A stretch of 27,307 nucleotides of DNA from a virus (IMGVR_UViG_3300007510_001540:1-27307), one strand, 5' to 3'. Counted from the stretch's first letter, positions 17,144 to 24,563 are shown. The notes: generated by a model not told the origin, from the sequence alone. Translations and numbers: made by a program.

Positions 17144-17636
17144 TTTTGACAAGTTCTGAACTACTCTGAACTTTTCCTCCCCCGACGTTAAATATAACCC
17201 TACACCCAATTTCCTCACAAAGCGAAAATTCCGGAACAGTTGTCTTGTCTGTTCTGTCTCCGCCCTTTGTAAAGAAGTCAGGCTTTAAACACCTCAGCGC
17301 TTCAGTAACGAATTGGCTGCCATCATCCCACCCAACAACAAAGTCGACACCTTCAACTCCTGCTGCTATTTCTAGTCTTTCATTGTGGGGCATAAATGAA
17401 AATCCTTTCTTGCGTTCTAGAAACCCATCACCATTGACAATAACAACAACAATACCCATTGGTAGACTTAGATCGCTCTCACCACATGCCATGTCTGCTG
17501 TCCCTTGTATACATCTAAGATGTCCTACATGCAGAGGATCAAAGCCACCAGATGTTGCATAGATAGAAAAATCTTCATAGTTACTGTCGATATGCGCTTT
17601 CAAGTCGATAACATCTTCGAATATCAGTGCTGGCAT
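17109..17636 (-). CDS. RfaE/HldE-type nucleotidyltransferase (175 aa)
   Basis: The sequence has the cytidylyl/adenylyltransferase fold signatures: SGGFDPLHVGHLRCI, where HVGH (about 36-39) is the nucleotide-binding HxGH motif, and later GGKVQSSSELV, which corresponds to the (S/T)SSxLI motif. VVIVNGDGFLERKKGFSFMPHNERLE resembles the RfaE/HldE C-terminal domain (ADP-heptose synthesis). Length fits a stand-alone transferase domain. Possible substrates include heptose-1-phosphate or another sugar/alcohol phosphate; the sequence does not decide. The next gene (HAD) overlaps its end, and HAD phosphatases act in the same heptose pathway. Marine phages often carry similar proteins. Confidence 0.85.
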   Translation of the reverse strand: MPALIFEDVIDLKAHIDSNYEDFSIYATSGGFDPLHVGHLRCIQGTADMACGESDLSLPMGIVVVIVNGDGFLERKKGFSFMPHNERLEIAAGVEGVDFVVGWDDGSQFVTEALRCLKPDFFTKGGDRTDKTTVPEFSLCEEIGCRVIFNVGGGKVQSSSELVKNAQEKKKSSHI

Positions 17637-17656
17637 GTTTAAACCTCATATTGTTG

Positions 17657-19273
17657 TTACATCATACATTTGTGGAATTCATCAGGAAAATATTTTTTAT
17701 TCCTGCTGTAAAATAATTCCCAGTTCTCATCTAGTATATATGTCACTGCATGGTCTTCAGAATTTCTAACGCTTCTTCCGACAGACTGAACTATAGTTTT
17801 TGCAGTTTGTAATGGGTACCACCACTTCCACTTATTCATTCTCTTTTTAACAAGCTTGTCACCGAGATATGGATATGGTACTTTGCAAACTATTTGAAAC
17901 CTCGAAGCTTCGCCCACTAGATCAATCCCTTCAGTCATTGATGGTGATAACAATACAGTCGACTTTTTTGATGCTATATGTTTTTTAAGCATTGCTTCAC
18001 GATTATCTGAGTCGTGAATTATAATTCTACTGCTTTTCAAACTCTTCTTGAGGTGATTTGCAATTTTAAATGAATGTGTATGAATAATTCCTTTGTCATT
18101 TTTGTGTTGTTCTAGAATTGCCTTGATAGCTTTTGTCAACTTTGGCAGTGTGTCATCGATTTGATTCATTGACATTTTTCCAATTGGGCAGAAAAATATA
18201 GGTCTGTTCTTGACAGGAAATGGTGAGGGCATCGATATAAACGCAGTTTGATCTTTAGGGATCCCAAGAGATTGGCAGTACCCATCTTTGTCTAATATTG
18301 TTGCGGACATCATAAGAATTTTGCGACCCAGTCTAAAGGCTATCTGTGACCCATATGGTGACACATCGATAGGCTTAAAAATAATTTTATCACTTTTTCT
18401 ACCGTAGCCTTTCTCATAGTCAAAGACCCAATTATCTTTATCATATAATTCTAAGAATCTTTTTATTTTTTCGTAGTGACTATTAATCAGATCTACTTGT
18501 CTAGCTAGTGAAATAAAATCTTTTAGCTTGTCCTTAAGACCGCTATATTTTTCTAACATCGAATTAATATGAGATCTATGACTAGCTAGCTTTGGAAAGT
18601 ATGTATTGCTAACCCACTTATAAGTTTGTATTTGTGTGTTATTTTTAGGAATACTCATTTTGAGTGTACTTTTAGCAAATCTTTCTGTGATAGCTACTTC
18701 AATAAATTTGCTCAACTCTGTTTCTGTATTATGTGCTTCATCAATAACAAGAAGTTGTCTTGCACCAATCTTTCCGGAATAAGTAGCCTCTGTCAAAAAG
18801 TATGGATAGTTAGTAACACTATTCTTCGAGCTTAAAAAAGCTTCTTTCTTTTTCTTATATAAACATCCCATCATGCATGCATTCCAAAATTTGCTACCCC
18901 GTTCTTCAGCGCGAAGTTCTTTAGCACTATCACGACATGTATTTCCCTTTTTGAACGTACACATATAATTGCTCGAACTTTTAATAGACTTCATACCCAT
19001 AGCTGCATAATCTTTGACATACTGATCTTGAAGCACTTTTTGCGTTGTTACAAACCATGTGCCCTGTTCGAACTCATCGACGTCAGGCATATGCTTATTC
19101 ATATATTGTGATACAGTATACGCAATTGCTGACTTGCCACACCCGGTACCGGCCTCAATAATCACAAATTTCTTGTCATTATCGATAAACTCTTGAAGGG
19201 CAAATTTGATTGCAGTTGTCTGCTGATCTCTAATATTATCATACGGAAAGTATTTTTCGAAACGATGTGTCAT
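17657..19273 (-). CDS. XPD/DinG-like superfamily 2 helicase (538 aa)
   Basis: Walker A is AGTGCGKSA (about 41-49) and motif II is DEAH (about 178-181). The C-terminal motif VI is SVGRSVRN (about 505). Four cysteines between motifs I and II (Cys105, 113, 133, 137) are spaced as for the iron-sulfur cluster of XPD/Rad3/DinG helicases. These are 5' to 3' DNA helicases that unwind damaged or structured DNA, R-loops and forks. The protein is shorter than E. coli DinG, mainly at the C-terminus, but all core motifs are present. The gene lies between the methylase and the nucleotidyltransferase on the minus strand. Role in repair or replication is inferred. Confidence 0.9.
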   Translation of the reverse strand: MTHRFEKYFPYDNIRDQQTTAIKFALQEFIDNDKKFVIIEAGTGCGKSAIAYTVSQYMNKHMPDVDEFEQGTWFVTTQKVLQDQYVKDYAAMGMKSIKSSSNYMCTFKKGNTCRDSAKELRAEERGSKFWNACMMGCLYKKKKEAFLSSKNSVTNYPYFLTEATYSGKIGARQLLVIDEAHNTETELSKFIEVAITERFAKSTLKMSIPKNNTQIQTYKWVSNTYFPKLASHRSHINSMLEKYSGLKDKLKDFISLARQVDLINSHYEKIKRFLELYDKDNWVFDYEKGYGRKSDKIIFKPIDVSPYGSQIAFRLGRKILMMSATILDKDGYCQSLGIPKDQTAFISMPSPFPVKNRPIFFCPIGKMSMNQIDDTLPKLTKAIKAILEQHKNDKGIIHTHSFKIANHLKKSLKSSRIIIHDSDNREAMLKKHIASKKSTVLLSPSMTEGIDLVGEASRFQIVCKVPYPYLGDKLVKKRMNKWKWWYPLQTAKTIVQSVGRSVRNSEDHAVTYILDENWELFYSRNKKYFPDEFHKCMM

Positions 19274-19319
19274 GTGTTATCCATTTAATCTGATTTTATG
19301 CAAGTGTCTTTAAAGTTAG

Positions 19320-19883
19320 CTATAGTACAACGTTTGCATCAACTTCTAGCCCATGTCTATCCCAGCCGCTAACTTTTTGCCTTGCAAATAATTCGACTTT
19401 GGTTTGTGACGGAAACATTGCCTCTATTCGCTCTCTAACTTGATGAGGCTTAGCCGAGTGTTTTCCCCTAAGCTCTGTAACAAGCTGTCTAATGTTTCTC
19501 GCACCTCGAGGTTGAGGAATCTTGCCCTTCTTACCAATAATGCAAATCTCACATTGTGACATAGTGTAGAATCCTGGATTGACTCTCTCCTTATTCCAAA
19601 TAAATCCAATCGTACAGTAATTAAATCCCCAGCTTTTCAAGAGTTCTATTCCTTGATCAAGGTGCGGGCTGGTAACCCACATAAACATTAGACAATTGTC
19701 AGCTGTGATATCAGGAACAGGTAAAAGCTTCAGTTGTCGCAGCTTGAGACAGTTATAGTGTTTAATAGCACCCCCACTATCAGCACCACCCTTTCCTGTA
19801 TGCTGCTTTTGTCCCTTATAGTCCCATGGTGGATCAGCATATATAATCTGATATTTCTTGTTTTGATGAGAATTAAACGTCAT
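19320..19883 (-). CDS. MT-A70 family N6-adenine methyltransferase (187 aa)
   Basis: The catalytic motif IIYADPPWDYKGQ carries DPPW (about 17-20), typical of MT-A70/METTL-like and phage adenine methylases. Later motifs include CLMFMWVTSPHLDQGIELLKSWGF and ICIIGKKGKIPQPRG, also seen in this family (Ime4/Dam-like clade). It is a solitary methylase with no restriction gene nearby, so self-protection of phage DNA or regulation is likelier than a full restriction system. Length is typical of phage members. Target site is unknown. A strong inverted repeat lies 28 bases upstream of the ATG, which might be a regulatory site. GGACA precedes the ATG. Confidence 0.92.
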   Translation of the reverse strand: MTFNSHQNKKYQIIYADPPWDYKGQKQHTGKGGADSGGAIKHYNCLKLRQLKLLPVPDITADNCLMFMWVTSPHLDQGIELLKSWGFNYCTIGFIWNKERVNPGFYTMSQCEICIIGKKGKIPQPRGARNIRQLVTELRGKHSAKPHQVRERIEAMFPSQTKVELFARQKVSGWDRHGLEVDANVVL

Positions 19884-19911
19884 ATTTGTCCATACTTACG
19901 AATTATTACAA

Positions 19912-19944
19912 TTATTATATGCCATTGCACATAGCATATAATAA
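19912..19944. promoter_or_regulatory. 11-bp perfect inverted repeat upstream of the methylase
   Basis: Arms TTATTATATGC (19912-19922) and GCATATAATAA (19934-19944) are perfect complements with an 11-base loop. They lie in the 101-bp gap upstream of the MT-A70 gene, 28 bases from its ATG. No T-run follows on the minus strand, so it is not a standard terminator. An operator or a 5' leader hairpin is possible. No gene is seen in this gap. Confidence 0.5.
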
Positions 19945-19984
19945 GTTTATTCGTGAAACTCAAGCTGTACAAACAGACGCGAAA

Positions 19985-20227
19985 TCAGATGCTAGTAATT
20001 CCATCGTCATGAAAAAATGACACGTTACCGTCGTATTCTCTCATTACAACACCACTCCATGTACAGAATTTCTTTTTATCATTATAAAAATTGACCCTGG
20101 TAGCATGCGAGGAATTTGAACACCGCACTGTGCTAGTTGCTCTATACTCTCTAGATCTAAGAACCCACACCAGCGCCCCAGCACAGTGTGGACATACCCT
20201 CGAATGTAAATTAATCTTGCTCATCAT
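19985..20227 (-). CDS. Zinc-ribbon-like small protein (80 aa)
   Basis: Two cysteine sites, CPHCAG near the N-terminus and RCSNSSH with a further Cys (KKFCTW), suggest a small zinc-binding ribbon. The remainder is a beta-rich segment ending FFHDDGITSI. It is not otherwise recognised. In-frame GTG lies upstream at 20248. The ATG at 20227 is preferred because GGA stands five bases before it, with a second ATG directly after. The gene begins inside the last 17 bases of the preceding gene. Nucleic-acid binding is possible but unproven. Confidence 0.6.
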   Translation of the reverse strand: MMSKINLHSRVCPHCAGALVWVLRSREYRATSTVRCSNSSHATRVNFYNDKKKFCTWSGVVMREYDGNVSFFHDDGITSI

Positions 20228-20693
20228 TCGATTCCAATTGGATGTCACCCATATCTGTCATGACACTAACTATTGTACACTTATTTATAAATTCATCAGA
20301 CAATTTAATTGCATCTCTCAAATATAATTTCATTTCAAAGTGCATATGAACTTTACATTTTGTTGTGTCAAATTTGCTAGCAAAAATTATAATTTCGTCG
20401 GGTAGAGAAAAGAGAAGACTCTTGACAACATTTTCGATATTGTTTGGATTACTACTCTTTGTTAGTGAGTATAATGTACTGTGATCACAGTCATCATCCG
20501 GATGTGAATTCATAACACATAGAATTTCTGCCAAATCTTTGACAAGCCCGGACCTTGATGCGATCATTGATAATTCGTACGAATCATCTTCTCTTTTCAG
20601 TGTAAACAAATCTGTGTAGTCACAGCATAACATTACTACATTTGTCTCTAGAAAGCCAAATTTCTTGATTTTGTCAGACTTTGTTGTCATCAT
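20211..20693 (-). CDS. Unknown protein (160 aa)
   Basis: Not recognised. It appears alpha/beta with strands such as NVVMLCCDYTDLFTL and DEIIIFASKFD, an acidic loop (SHPDDDCDHSTLY) and a helical tail with acidic residues (LESNDEQD). No signal peptide and no clear catalytic motif. Its start (ATGATG) overlaps the stop of the phosphomannomutase-like gene, so the two are coupled and may share a pathway. A TATAAATA element on the minus strand (20282-20289) lies within it, 55 bases before the next gene. Confidence 0.6.
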   Translation of the reverse strand: MMTTKSDKIKKFGFLETNVVMLCCDYTDLFTLKREDDSYELSMIASRSGLVKDLAEILCVMNSHPDDDCDHSTLYSLTKSSNPNNIENVVKSLLFSLPDEIIIFASKFDTTKCKVHMHFEMKLYLRDAIKLSDEFINKCTIVSVMTDMGDIQLESNDEQD

Positions 20694-21484
20694 GTCTTCT
20701 TGATGCTGCTAATAATATTATTGATAATTTCAATAGTCTGACTCGGCCCGGAAGTTTCATATGCCCGACCGGTTTTCACCAGATGTGAGTACAGCGAGTA
20801 ATCATTTCCCCCTGGTGTACACCTGTCCCCTACAAACCATGGCAATTGACTAGCAGGCAAGTGGGATAGTGATATTCTCTTGTCCCACCCAATTGGGTAT
20901 ATATCTATAGATGTGTTCCCACCTATAACTACTTCTAGCTTGTCTGAAAGCTCATAAAGATCTAAATAAGCTATAATAAGTTCTTTGAATTTTTTACGTA
21001 TATTTTGATCATGATCTGCTTTGACAAACTCTTCTCTGTCACTGTCCTCTGCGTCTCTGCCAATTGGGCACCAGTTTATTAAACTCTTTCGAAATGAAAT
21101 AAAATTTCCCGTAACGGGAAGAGACTTGTTGTCATTGAGGTATTGAGACTGAATGGTGCATAATACAGCTATCAGATTCTTGTATTCTTCATCGTCCAAA
21201 TACTCTTTCATGCTTAAACAGCTTATCAATTTGAAATCTGAATTGTGAAACTCATACAATTGAGTCCCGTTGCATGGCATAATTTTTATTTTTCTTACCG
21301 GTACAGCACCGAATTCCCAAAACAACGCGGTTTGCTCTTTGATATACTCCCATGAGCTGCCAGATACAATTCCAATATCAGCATGCTCAGATAGACTTCG
21401 AAGAGCGTTAACCATAGACCAATCAGCTCGCCCACGTGCGGGAGTTAAAGTTCCATCTAAGTCAAATAAAATAATGTTTTTCAT
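20690..21484 (-). CDS. Eukaryotic-type phosphomannomutase-like HAD protein (264 aa)
   Basis: The N-terminus ILFDLDGTLTPARGRADWSM matches the PMM family (human PMM1/PMM2) of the HAD superfamily: nucleophile Asp8 and Asp10 in DLDGT, followed by TPAR. IGIVSGSSWEYIKEQ corresponds to the GVVGGSD-x-x-KxxEQ motif. Near the end, PWFVGDRCTPGGNDYSL matches the metal-binding GD-x-x-PGGND-Y motif. These enzymes convert mannose-6-phosphate to mannose-1-phosphate, needed for GDP-mannose and glycans. Length (about 246-262 in the family) fits. Such eukaryotic-type PMMs are unusual in phages. With the RfaE-like and HAD genes it may act in sugar-phosphate metabolism. GAGG stands seven bases before the ATG. Confidence 0.85.
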   Translation of the reverse strand: MKNIILFDLDGTLTPARGRADWSMVNALRSLSEHADIGIVSGSSWEYIKEQTALFWEFGAVPVRKIKIMPCNGTQLYEFHNSDFKLISCLSMKEYLDDEEYKNLIAVLCTIQSQYLNDNKSLPVTGNFISFRKSLINWCPIGRDAEDSDREEFVKADHDQNIRKKFKELIIAYLDLYELSDKLEVVIGGNTSIDIYPIGWDKRISLSHLPASQLPWFVGDRCTPGGNDYSLYSHLVKTGRAYETSGPSQTIEIINNIISSIKKT

Positions 21485-21581
21485 AGTTATCCTCGTAGCA
21501 AGTCTATCTTTTTACACAAAATCGTACACTAATAGTTGGGCTACATATTGACTATAAACATACGAAAACATGGAGACAAAA

Positions 21582-22448
21582 ATGATTAAGGAGTATTCTC
21601 GCTATATGTTTGTAATGCTATTACCGGTATTAGCAGCATTGACAGGATGTCTAACTTCGAAAAGCTGTACAGATTTCTATCCTCAGTACGCAGTAGAAAC
21701 TCAGTCTGCACCTCTAAATTATAATGCATTTACACAAATAAGAGTCGATATTGCAATGACACCGACTGAATGCTATAATTCTCTATTGCAAGAACCGTGT
21801 GATGACATGCTTCCACATTTCCCCACAATCGAAGTAACGTCGACGGGAAGCGGCGCAGTAATTTCTCATGAGAATGGAAAGACATACGTGCTGACAGCAG
21901 CTCATGTTTGCTGGGTTGAGCCGTACGAGACTGTACAAAACAACACGATGATTTTAGAGATACTGTCGATATCTAATATCAATCTAGTACTGTATGATGG
22001 AACTGTTGCAACAGGCAACGTATTTTATGTTGATGAAGAAAGAGACGTATGTCTTATTTCCACCCCGGGTAGACTTGGCCAGCCGCTACCTATAGCAGAA
22101 AACAATCCTGTACAGGGGCAAAAATATTATAACATGGCAGCGCCGTACGGAATATTCTCTCCTGGAATGACACTATCGTTTGACGGATATTATTCAGGTA
22201 TGGATGAAGGCCTTCACTTCTATACTATTCCTGCCAGACCAGGTAGTTCTGGTTCGGCTGTCATTAATTCTCATGGAGAGATAGTTGGAATTATAACAAT
22301 GGCTAGCACAGTCTTTGAAACAATGTCAATTGTTACAAGCTTGTCGTCAATTATAGATGCTGAAAATATGATTCAAGCAGATTCAGATATATCAAATGCA
22401 AATACTGATTGGATTATTATGAGATCACCCGAATCACCCTCTGAGTAA
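21582..22448 (+). CDS. Trypsin-like serine protease lipoprotein (288 aa)
   Basis: The N-terminus has a signal peptide (YMFVMLLPVLAAL) and a lipobox LTGC with the lipid Cys at residue 23, so it should be tethered to a membrane. The protease fold shows all three catalytic elements: His108 in VLTAAHVC, Asp155 in ERDVCLIS, and Ser223 in RPGSSGSAVINSHGEIVGI. There is no PDZ domain, so it is closer to simple V8/trypsin-type proteases than DegP. Several extra Cys may form disulfides. The start is the ATG at 21582 with GGAG six bases upstream, not the ATG at 21570. It is on the plus strand, convergent with the next gene and divergent from the PMM-like gene, so it has its own promoter. Confidence 0.9.
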   Translation: MIKEYSRYMFVMLLPVLAALTGCLTSKSCTDFYPQYAVETQSAPLNYNAFTQIRVDIAMTPTECYNSLLQEPCDDMLPHFPTIEVTSTGSGAVISHENGKTYVLTAAHVCWVEPYETVQNNTMILEILSISNINLVLYDGTVATGNVFYVDEERDVCLISTPGRLGQPLPIAENNPVQGQKYYNMAAPYGIFSPGMTLSFDGYYSGMDEGLHFYTIPARPGSSGSAVINSHGEIVGIITMASTVFETMSIVTSLSSIIDAENMIQADSDISNANTDWIIMRSPESPSE

Positions 22449-22450
22449 CA

Positions 22451-22702
22451 TCATTTTTTTCTACTAATCTTAATTTGTGATTTGCTCAGAGTTTCTAGCA
22501 ACACATTTCTGTAACCCATCTCACTAGTAATTATAGATACTGCTGTCCCTGATTTATTTTTCGGATAGAATCGATCGATAGTACCTTGAATTACTTTTTT
22601 ATCTAAGTAGATTGCCCACACATGATCTCCTAGTTTGAATCCCATCATCTCAGTTACTGCCGGCTCTTTTACAATTGTCTTCTTCGTCTTCTTCTTTGTC
22701 AC
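22451..22702 (-). CDS. Lys-rich protein with SH3/Tudor-like segment (83 aa)
   Basis: The N-terminal about 15 residues are very basic (TKKKTKKTIVKE). The core (FKLGDHVWAIYLDKKVIQGTIDRFYP and then AVSIIT) looks like a small beta-barrel of the SH3/Tudor/KOW type: G-D-x-V strand, turn and GxIxxxx strand. A nucleic-acid or protein-binding role is likely but not shown. The GTG start at 22702 lacks a good ribosome site. A short frame from the ATG at 22728 (MTAKKKKAE) ends on it in a GTGA overlap and carries an in-frame A-AAA-AAG heptamer. The 3' end is two bases from the end of the convergent protease gene. Confidence 0.6.
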   Translation of the reverse strand: MTKKKTKKTIVKEPAVTEMMGFKLGDHVWAIYLDKKVIQGTIDRFYPKNKSGTAVSIITSEMGYRNVLLETLSKSQIKISRKK

Positions 22703-22747
22703 TCGGCTTTTTTCTTTTTTGCTGTCATGATAATATAATACAGTATG

Positions 22748-22791
22748 ATTATCGCAATGTATTTGAATGAATTCCAGCTTATTGTGATAAT
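22748..22791. promoter_or_regulatory. Inverted repeat upstream of the Lys-rich gene
   Basis: Arms ATTATCGCAA (22748-22757) and TTGTGATAAT (22782-22791) match at nine of ten positions, with a 24-base loop. The right arm overlaps the last codons of the metalloprotease gene. It lies about 46 bases before the GTG at 22702. There is no T-run on the minus strand. Similar repeats stand upstream of several other genes in the window. Confidence 0.3.
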
Positions 22792-23369
22792 TCCGTTACA
22801 TGTAAACCTGTCGTTGATTGACCAATTTGTTGAAGCACAGGGTTCATAAGGTGCCCGGGAATATTATAGTGTGAGTAACCAAGTGCATGACCCAACTCAT
22901 GAATTAATATTCGAATATCGCGGCGACTGTCATATGTCAACATAATAGCTGAGCCTACAATATTAGTCTCACCACTTTTTTTTACGCCGTATGATATTAT
23001 TGAGTTACTAAGCTTCCGGAAGTCGTAGTTTTGCTCTGGATTGACAAAGTATATCGCTCCTAACCAACCATCATAAAGCTCATTAGAGTCACACAGAGTC
23101 ATACTGACCTCACGGAATCGGTGTCCTAGCTGTTCCCAATGTGATAGTGCTCTGACAACGATAGCCTTATCCATCATCAACTCAGTGCAGATAATAATAT
23201 CCGGAGAAGATGACCACGTGTGATCTCTTTCAATAGTGTATGATACCGGTATGTCTGAACTTCTAGCCTGATATATATGAACTAGTTCTTGGCTGCTACT
23301 ATGATCGACATATTTTACATTCGGCGCAGCGAACAACATTAGAAAATATGTTACTAGTGATGAATTCAT
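22779..23369 (-). CDS. Secreted metzincin-type zinc metalloprotease (196 aa)
   Basis: The zinc motif is HELGHALGYSH (His157, Glu158, His161, His167): HExxHxxGxxH, the metzincin/matrixin consensus. It is followed by LMNP with Met175 as the Met-turn. A short N-terminal hydrophobic segment (SLVTYFLMLFAAP) probably acts as a signal peptide. The middle (IYFVNPEQNYDF, then the zinc helix) fits a matrixin-like catalytic domain with no prodomain or hemopexin. Length is that of a bare catalytic domain. It lies next to a small secreted protein in the same operon and near a lipoprotein serine protease. Target could be envelope or extracellular protein, not decided by sequence. Confidence 0.88.
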   Translation of the reverse strand: MNSSLVTYFLMLFAAPNVKYVDHSSSQELVHIYQARSSDIPVSYTIERDHTWSSSPDIIICTELMMDKAIVVRALSHWEQLGHRFREVSMTLCDSNELYDGWLGAIYFVNPEQNYDFRKLSNSIISYGVKKSGETNIVGSAIMLTYDSRRDIRILIHELGHALGYSHYNIPGHLMNPVLQQIGQSTTGLHVTELSQ

Positions 23370-23381
23370 GTTATGCTGAAT

Positions 23382-23780
23382 TTAAATTTCAGTTTTAGCC
23401 TCTTCAATATTGTCCAGAGGCGTTGTCGCTTCGTTTTCAATGTCTTCTAGAATTTCTGAAATAGGCCACAAAGCCTCAGGTATTGAATCAATTAACATGG
23501 GCGTAATTATAATTCTACCGTCTTCGTCGACGTTCATGATTATAATTCTTTGAACATGCGTGGGTCTAGTCTCTGAATTACTAGTAATTAGGACTGGGTA
23601 CGAATATGTCATATTTTCACCAGGATCAGTACTGAGCTGTGGAAGAGTCTGAGTGGTGTCTAAGTTTAGTGATGTACTAGTAGCTGGTTCAAGTAATACT
23701 CGAGTACATGATTCTTGCGCCCGGGCAATACCCAGTTGGGTAGTTAAAAAAGCTGTCAATATTAATATTGTACGAAACAT
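23382..23780 (-). CDS. Small secreted protein (132 aa)
   Basis: A clear signal peptide is present: MFRTILILTAFLTTQLGIARAQ, with likely cleavage after ARA. The mature part is acidic with Thr/Ser-rich strands (STSLNLDTTQTLPQLST) and two hydrophobic strands (RIIIMNVDEDGRIIITPMLI). No family recognised and only one Cys in the mature part. The metalloprotease gene follows after 12 bases, so they are probably co-transcribed; a substrate, inhibitor or partner of the protease is one idea. AAGG stands before the ATG. An inverted repeat lies 36 bases upstream. Confidence 0.68.
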   Translation of the reverse strand: MFRTILILTAFLTTQLGIARAQESCTRVLLEPATSTSLNLDTTQTLPQLSTDPGENMTYSYPVLITSNSETRPTHVQRIIIMNVDEDGRIIITPMLIDSIPEALWPISEILEDIENEATTPLDNIEEAKTEI

Positions 23781-23816
23781 AATGGAAAGCCGCCTTGTTG
23801 TCTAAAGCTGTGGTTG

Positions 23817-23849
23817 CAATTGTAGCGAAAATATTAGCGCTAGCAATTG
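23817..23849. promoter_or_regulatory. Imperfect inverted repeat upstream of secreted protein gene
   Basis: Arms CAATTGTAGCG (23817-23827) and CGCTA-G-CAATTG (23838-23849) pair over 11 bp with one bulged G, loop 10 bases. It stands 36 bases upstream of the ATG at 23780, in the gap between Hsp20 and the secreted-protein gene. No T-run follows in the minus direction. It may be a leader hairpin or operator. Confidence 0.4.
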
Positions 23850-23919
23850 TTTAGTAAATCAAACTTTCATTTAAGTATACCTTGCCTCTTATCTATGTGA
23901 ATCTAGATGTTCTTGATAT

Positions 23920-23953
23920 AAAAAAAAGGAGGCTCCTTTCGAAACCTCCTTTT
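23920..23953 (-). terminator. Intrinsic terminator after Hsp20
   Basis: On the minus strand, AAAAGGAGG and CCTCCTTTT form a 9-bp stem enclosing 12 bases, followed by a run of T. It begins 22 bases after the Hsp20 stop codon. This is the clearest rho-independent terminator in the window and ends the Hsp20 transcript before the secreted-protein operon. Confidence 0.9.
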
Positions 23954-23974
23954 GTAACTTAAGTGAATTAACGC

Positions 23975-24430
23975 TTATTCTACTTTGATAATTACCTTCT
24001 TTGTGATATCACCACCTGCAGGAATATCAACTTTGAGTAATCCGGATTCATAACGAGCACTAATAGAATCAGGATTTATGCCTTCGGGCAATGACCATGT
24101 CCTGGTGAAAGTGCTATATTCAAATTCTTGAGTCGTGTAGTTAGATTTTTTCTCTACATACTCATCTTCATAATTCGATGTTATAGAAAGTGTATTATTT
24201 TCAATATTGATACCAAAGTCTTCTCGTGATAATCCGGGTGCTGCTAGTGTAATCAAGTATCCTTGATCGTTTTTCGAAACGTTAGCTCTTGGCACAGTAG
24301 ATATTGCGCTGTTTTTAGAAATGCGAGTCTGATTTGATGAATCACCAAACAGTGTGTTAAAAAAAGTGTCAAAATTTTGGTCCATGGATCCCAGTTCGTT
24401 GATTCGAGTAATTGGAAAGAGGCTGCTCAT
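23975..24430 (-). CDS. Hsp20/alpha-crystallin small heat-shock protein (151 aa)
   Basis: The alpha-crystallin domain spans about residues 48-145: PRANVSKNDQGYLITLAAPGLSREDF at its start, FEYSTFTRTWSLPEGI in the middle, and the family's A-x-x-x-x-GLL-x-(V/I)-x-(I/V)-P motif as ARYESGLLKVDIPAGG near the end. The C-terminal KKVIIKVE carries the I-x-(I/V) tail motif. Such proteins hold unfolded proteins for refolding. Homologues occur in cyanophages and other marine phages. The gene is monocistronic by appearance: its own terminator follows, and a palindrome stands 26 bases upstream of the ATG. AGGA lies nine bases before the ATG. Confidence 0.93.
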   Translation of the reverse strand: MSSLFPITRINELGSMDQNFDTFFNTLFGDSSNQTRISKNSAISTVPRANVSKNDQGYLITLAAPGLSREDFGINIENNTLSITSNYEDEYVEKKSNYTTQEFEYSTFTRTWSLPEGINPDSISARYESGLLKVDIPAGGDITKKVIIKVE

Positions 24431-24456
24431 ATAATATGTCCTAATGATGTTAGTGT

Positions 24457-24493
24457 TGTCTAGATGTGAAATTCACATAATGTAGTCTAGACA
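24457..24493. promoter_or_regulatory. Nested palindrome upstream of Hsp20
   Basis: Outer arms TGTCTAGA (24457-24464) and TCTAGACA (24486-24493) enclose an inner near-palindrome ATGTGAAATTCACAT (24464-24478). The same gap has another TCACA/TGTGA pair (24544-24556) and the palindrome TTTCTTAAGAAA (24528-24539). It is not the CIRCE element (TTAGCACTC). The TGTGA/TCACA half-sites have a 3-base spacer, too short for the CRP consensus. An operator for the Hsp20 gene is plausible. Confidence 0.45.
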
Positions 24494-24563
24494 GAATATG
24501 CAAAAAGTACATCAACAATATGAATATTTTCTTAAGAAATCTGTCACACAATGTGATTCGATA

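Noticed and set aside
22741-22779. Hydrophobic peptide frame (IAIIIILYY-like) running into MTAKKKKAE
   Set aside because: It has no ATG, GTG or TTG in a plausible position and no ribosome site; the open frame is likely a by-product of AT-rich sequence.
24465-24477. CRP-like site TGTGA-TCACA upstream of Hsp20
   Set aside because: The spacer is 3 bases, not the 6 needed for the CRP consensus, so it is kept only as a palindrome of unknown use.
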